6,222 nucleotides of DNA from CAJQGY01 sp964523375. Lineage in GTDB: Bacteria; Pseudomonadota; Gammaproteobacteria; Magnimaribacterales; D2472. The notes beneath the pieces were generated by a model. That model was given only the letters and a program-made list of their open reading frames with translations. It did no database searches and was not told the DNA's origin. The translations under genes were made by a program, and so were the position numbers. Positions 5,720 through 6,222 of the stretch are shown here, piece after piece. Where the stretch lies: positions 1-6,222 of the forward strand of contig CAZFYG010000030.1 of assembly GCA_964523375.1 (NCBI GenBank), in the 5' to 3' direction. Within the stretch, counting starts at the first letter, position 1. Every line of letters begins with the position of its first letter.

Positions 5720-6222
5720 TTAAAGTTGGGCAATATTACTTCTTGGCACAAACTCTAATACTGTTGCATTAATACAATATCTTGGCATCCCATTTGGCCC
5801 ATCATCAAAAACGTGGCCAAGATGAATATCTGATGATAGCGATCTTACCTCCACTCTCTTCATCCCATATCTATTATCTGGAAGTTCATATGTTGCATCA
5901 TCAACTGGTTTTGTAAATGAAAGCCACCCTGATCTTGATACAAACCTATCTCGGGTATCAAATAAAGGCTGGCCACTAAGTTTGTCAACAAAAACACCAT
6001 CAGGCGTATTTTTAAAGATTTGGTATTCCTTACAAAATCTTGAGTCTGTTCCCTCGTTGAAGGCAACATCATAGGCTTCTGATTCACCAAGCTTAAACTT
6101 ACCTAGAGCTTTATAAAAATTAGCTGGCTCCATATAGCCTTGCTTAGCAAAAACCTGTTTACCATCTAACAAAAAAATAATTGTGGGTGTTGCCCAAGTT
6201 GGAACTGATATCTGAAGAGATT
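5720..6222 (-). CDS. msrB: Thioredoxin-fold/MsrB fusion, peptide-methionine (R)-S-oxide reductase (partial, N-terminus beyond window edge)
   Basis: 166 C-terminal residues of a longer protein; the frame stays open to the window edge. Visible residues 1 to about 40 look like the end of a thioredoxin fold: TWATPTIIFLLDGKQV with a likely cis-proline at P12 of TPT, then KQGYMEPANFYKAL, as in SoxW/DsbC-like proteins. Residues about 44-161 are MsrB, which reduces methionine-R-sulfoxide: FVDKLSGQPLF at 77-87, SGWLSFTKPV at 97-106, IHLGHVFDDGP at 132-142 and RYCIN at 147-151 with catalytic C149. The zinc-binding CxxC pairs are absent (VDKLSG in place of CxxCG), as in PilB-type MsrB. The other cysteine, C63 in RFCKEY, is a plausible resolving residue. 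GWPSF is altered to GWLSF. A TTG at 6172 could be read as a start, but it falls inside the thioredoxin strand and is not credible. Localisation cannot be judged without the N-terminus. Confidence 0.85.
   Translation of the reverse strand, partial: SLQISVPTWATPTIIFLLDGKQVFAKQGYMEPANFYKALGKFKLGESEAYDVAFNEGTDSRFCKEYQIFKNTPDGVFVDKLSGQPLFDTRDRFVSRSGWLSFTKPVDDATYELPDNRYGMKRVEVRSLSSDIHLGHVFDDGPNGMPRYCINATVLEFVPRSNIAQL

Noticed and set aside
5720..6172. A stand-alone MsrB starting at TTG 6172
   Set aside because: The frame is open upstream to the window edge and encodes the preceding thioredoxin-fold strand (PTWATPTIIF), so TTG here is an internal leucine codon.

Overview
The window is AT-rich (roughly one third G+C by eye) and densely coding, with five complete genes, two genes cut by the window edges, and almost no spare DNA. 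The gene set suggests an oligotrophic marine gammaproteobacterium: a YihG-type membrane acyltransferase, a 161-residue RraA-like protein, NAD kinase, MsrB and a paired acyl-CoA dehydrogenase. SAR86-like lineages fit this gene content and base composition, but no marker gene is present, so the taxonomic call is inference. No RNA gene, mobile element, CRISPR array or phage gene is visible, and I found no convincing intrinsic terminator.

Layout. (1) 1-602, minus strand: NAD kinase, C-terminus cut by the window edge. (2) 603-731: divergent promoter region. (3) 732-3996, plus strand: a likely operon of two acyl-CoA dehydrogenase subunits (22 nt apart) followed 18 nt later by a YihG-type lysophospholipid acyltransferase. 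(4) 3985-4470, minus strand: an RraA/HMG-aldolase-family protein whose 3' end overlaps the acyltransferase by 12 bp. (5) 4471-4560: a second divergent intergenic region, rich in short palindromes. (6) 4561-5718, plus strand: an FMN oxidoreductase of the nitronate monooxygenase/2-nitropropane dioxygenase family. (7) 5720-6222, minus strand: the C-terminal part of a thioredoxin-fold/MsrB fusion, whose stop lies 1 bp from the stop of the previous gene.

How the genes may work together. The two dehydrogenases split the conserved ACAD residues between them. The first has both candidate catalytic glutamates and the SEPGSGSD/WTS block. The second has the RKQFG and QMHGG flavin-contact blocks but no catalytic base. 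This is the signature of obligate alpha2beta2 dehydrogenases such as pimeloyl-CoA dehydrogenase and the mycobacterial cholesterol side-chain enzymes, so the pair probably desaturates a bulky, cyclic or dicarboxylic acyl-CoA. The flavin oxidoreductase belongs to a subtype (FSHCRDVV N-terminus) that I associate with similar catabolic settings. The acyltransferase is a membrane-lipid enzyme, and its link to the dehydrogenases is only positional. NAD kinase and the Msr fusion are general redox maintenance genes.

The most unusual pattern is regulatory. The three complete gene starts without a well-placed Shine-Dalgarno (nadK, the acyltransferase and the RraA-like gene) each carry a TATAAT-like hexamer (TATAAT, TACAAT, TAGAAT) exactly 6 nt before ATG. 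This is what leaderless transcription would look like.
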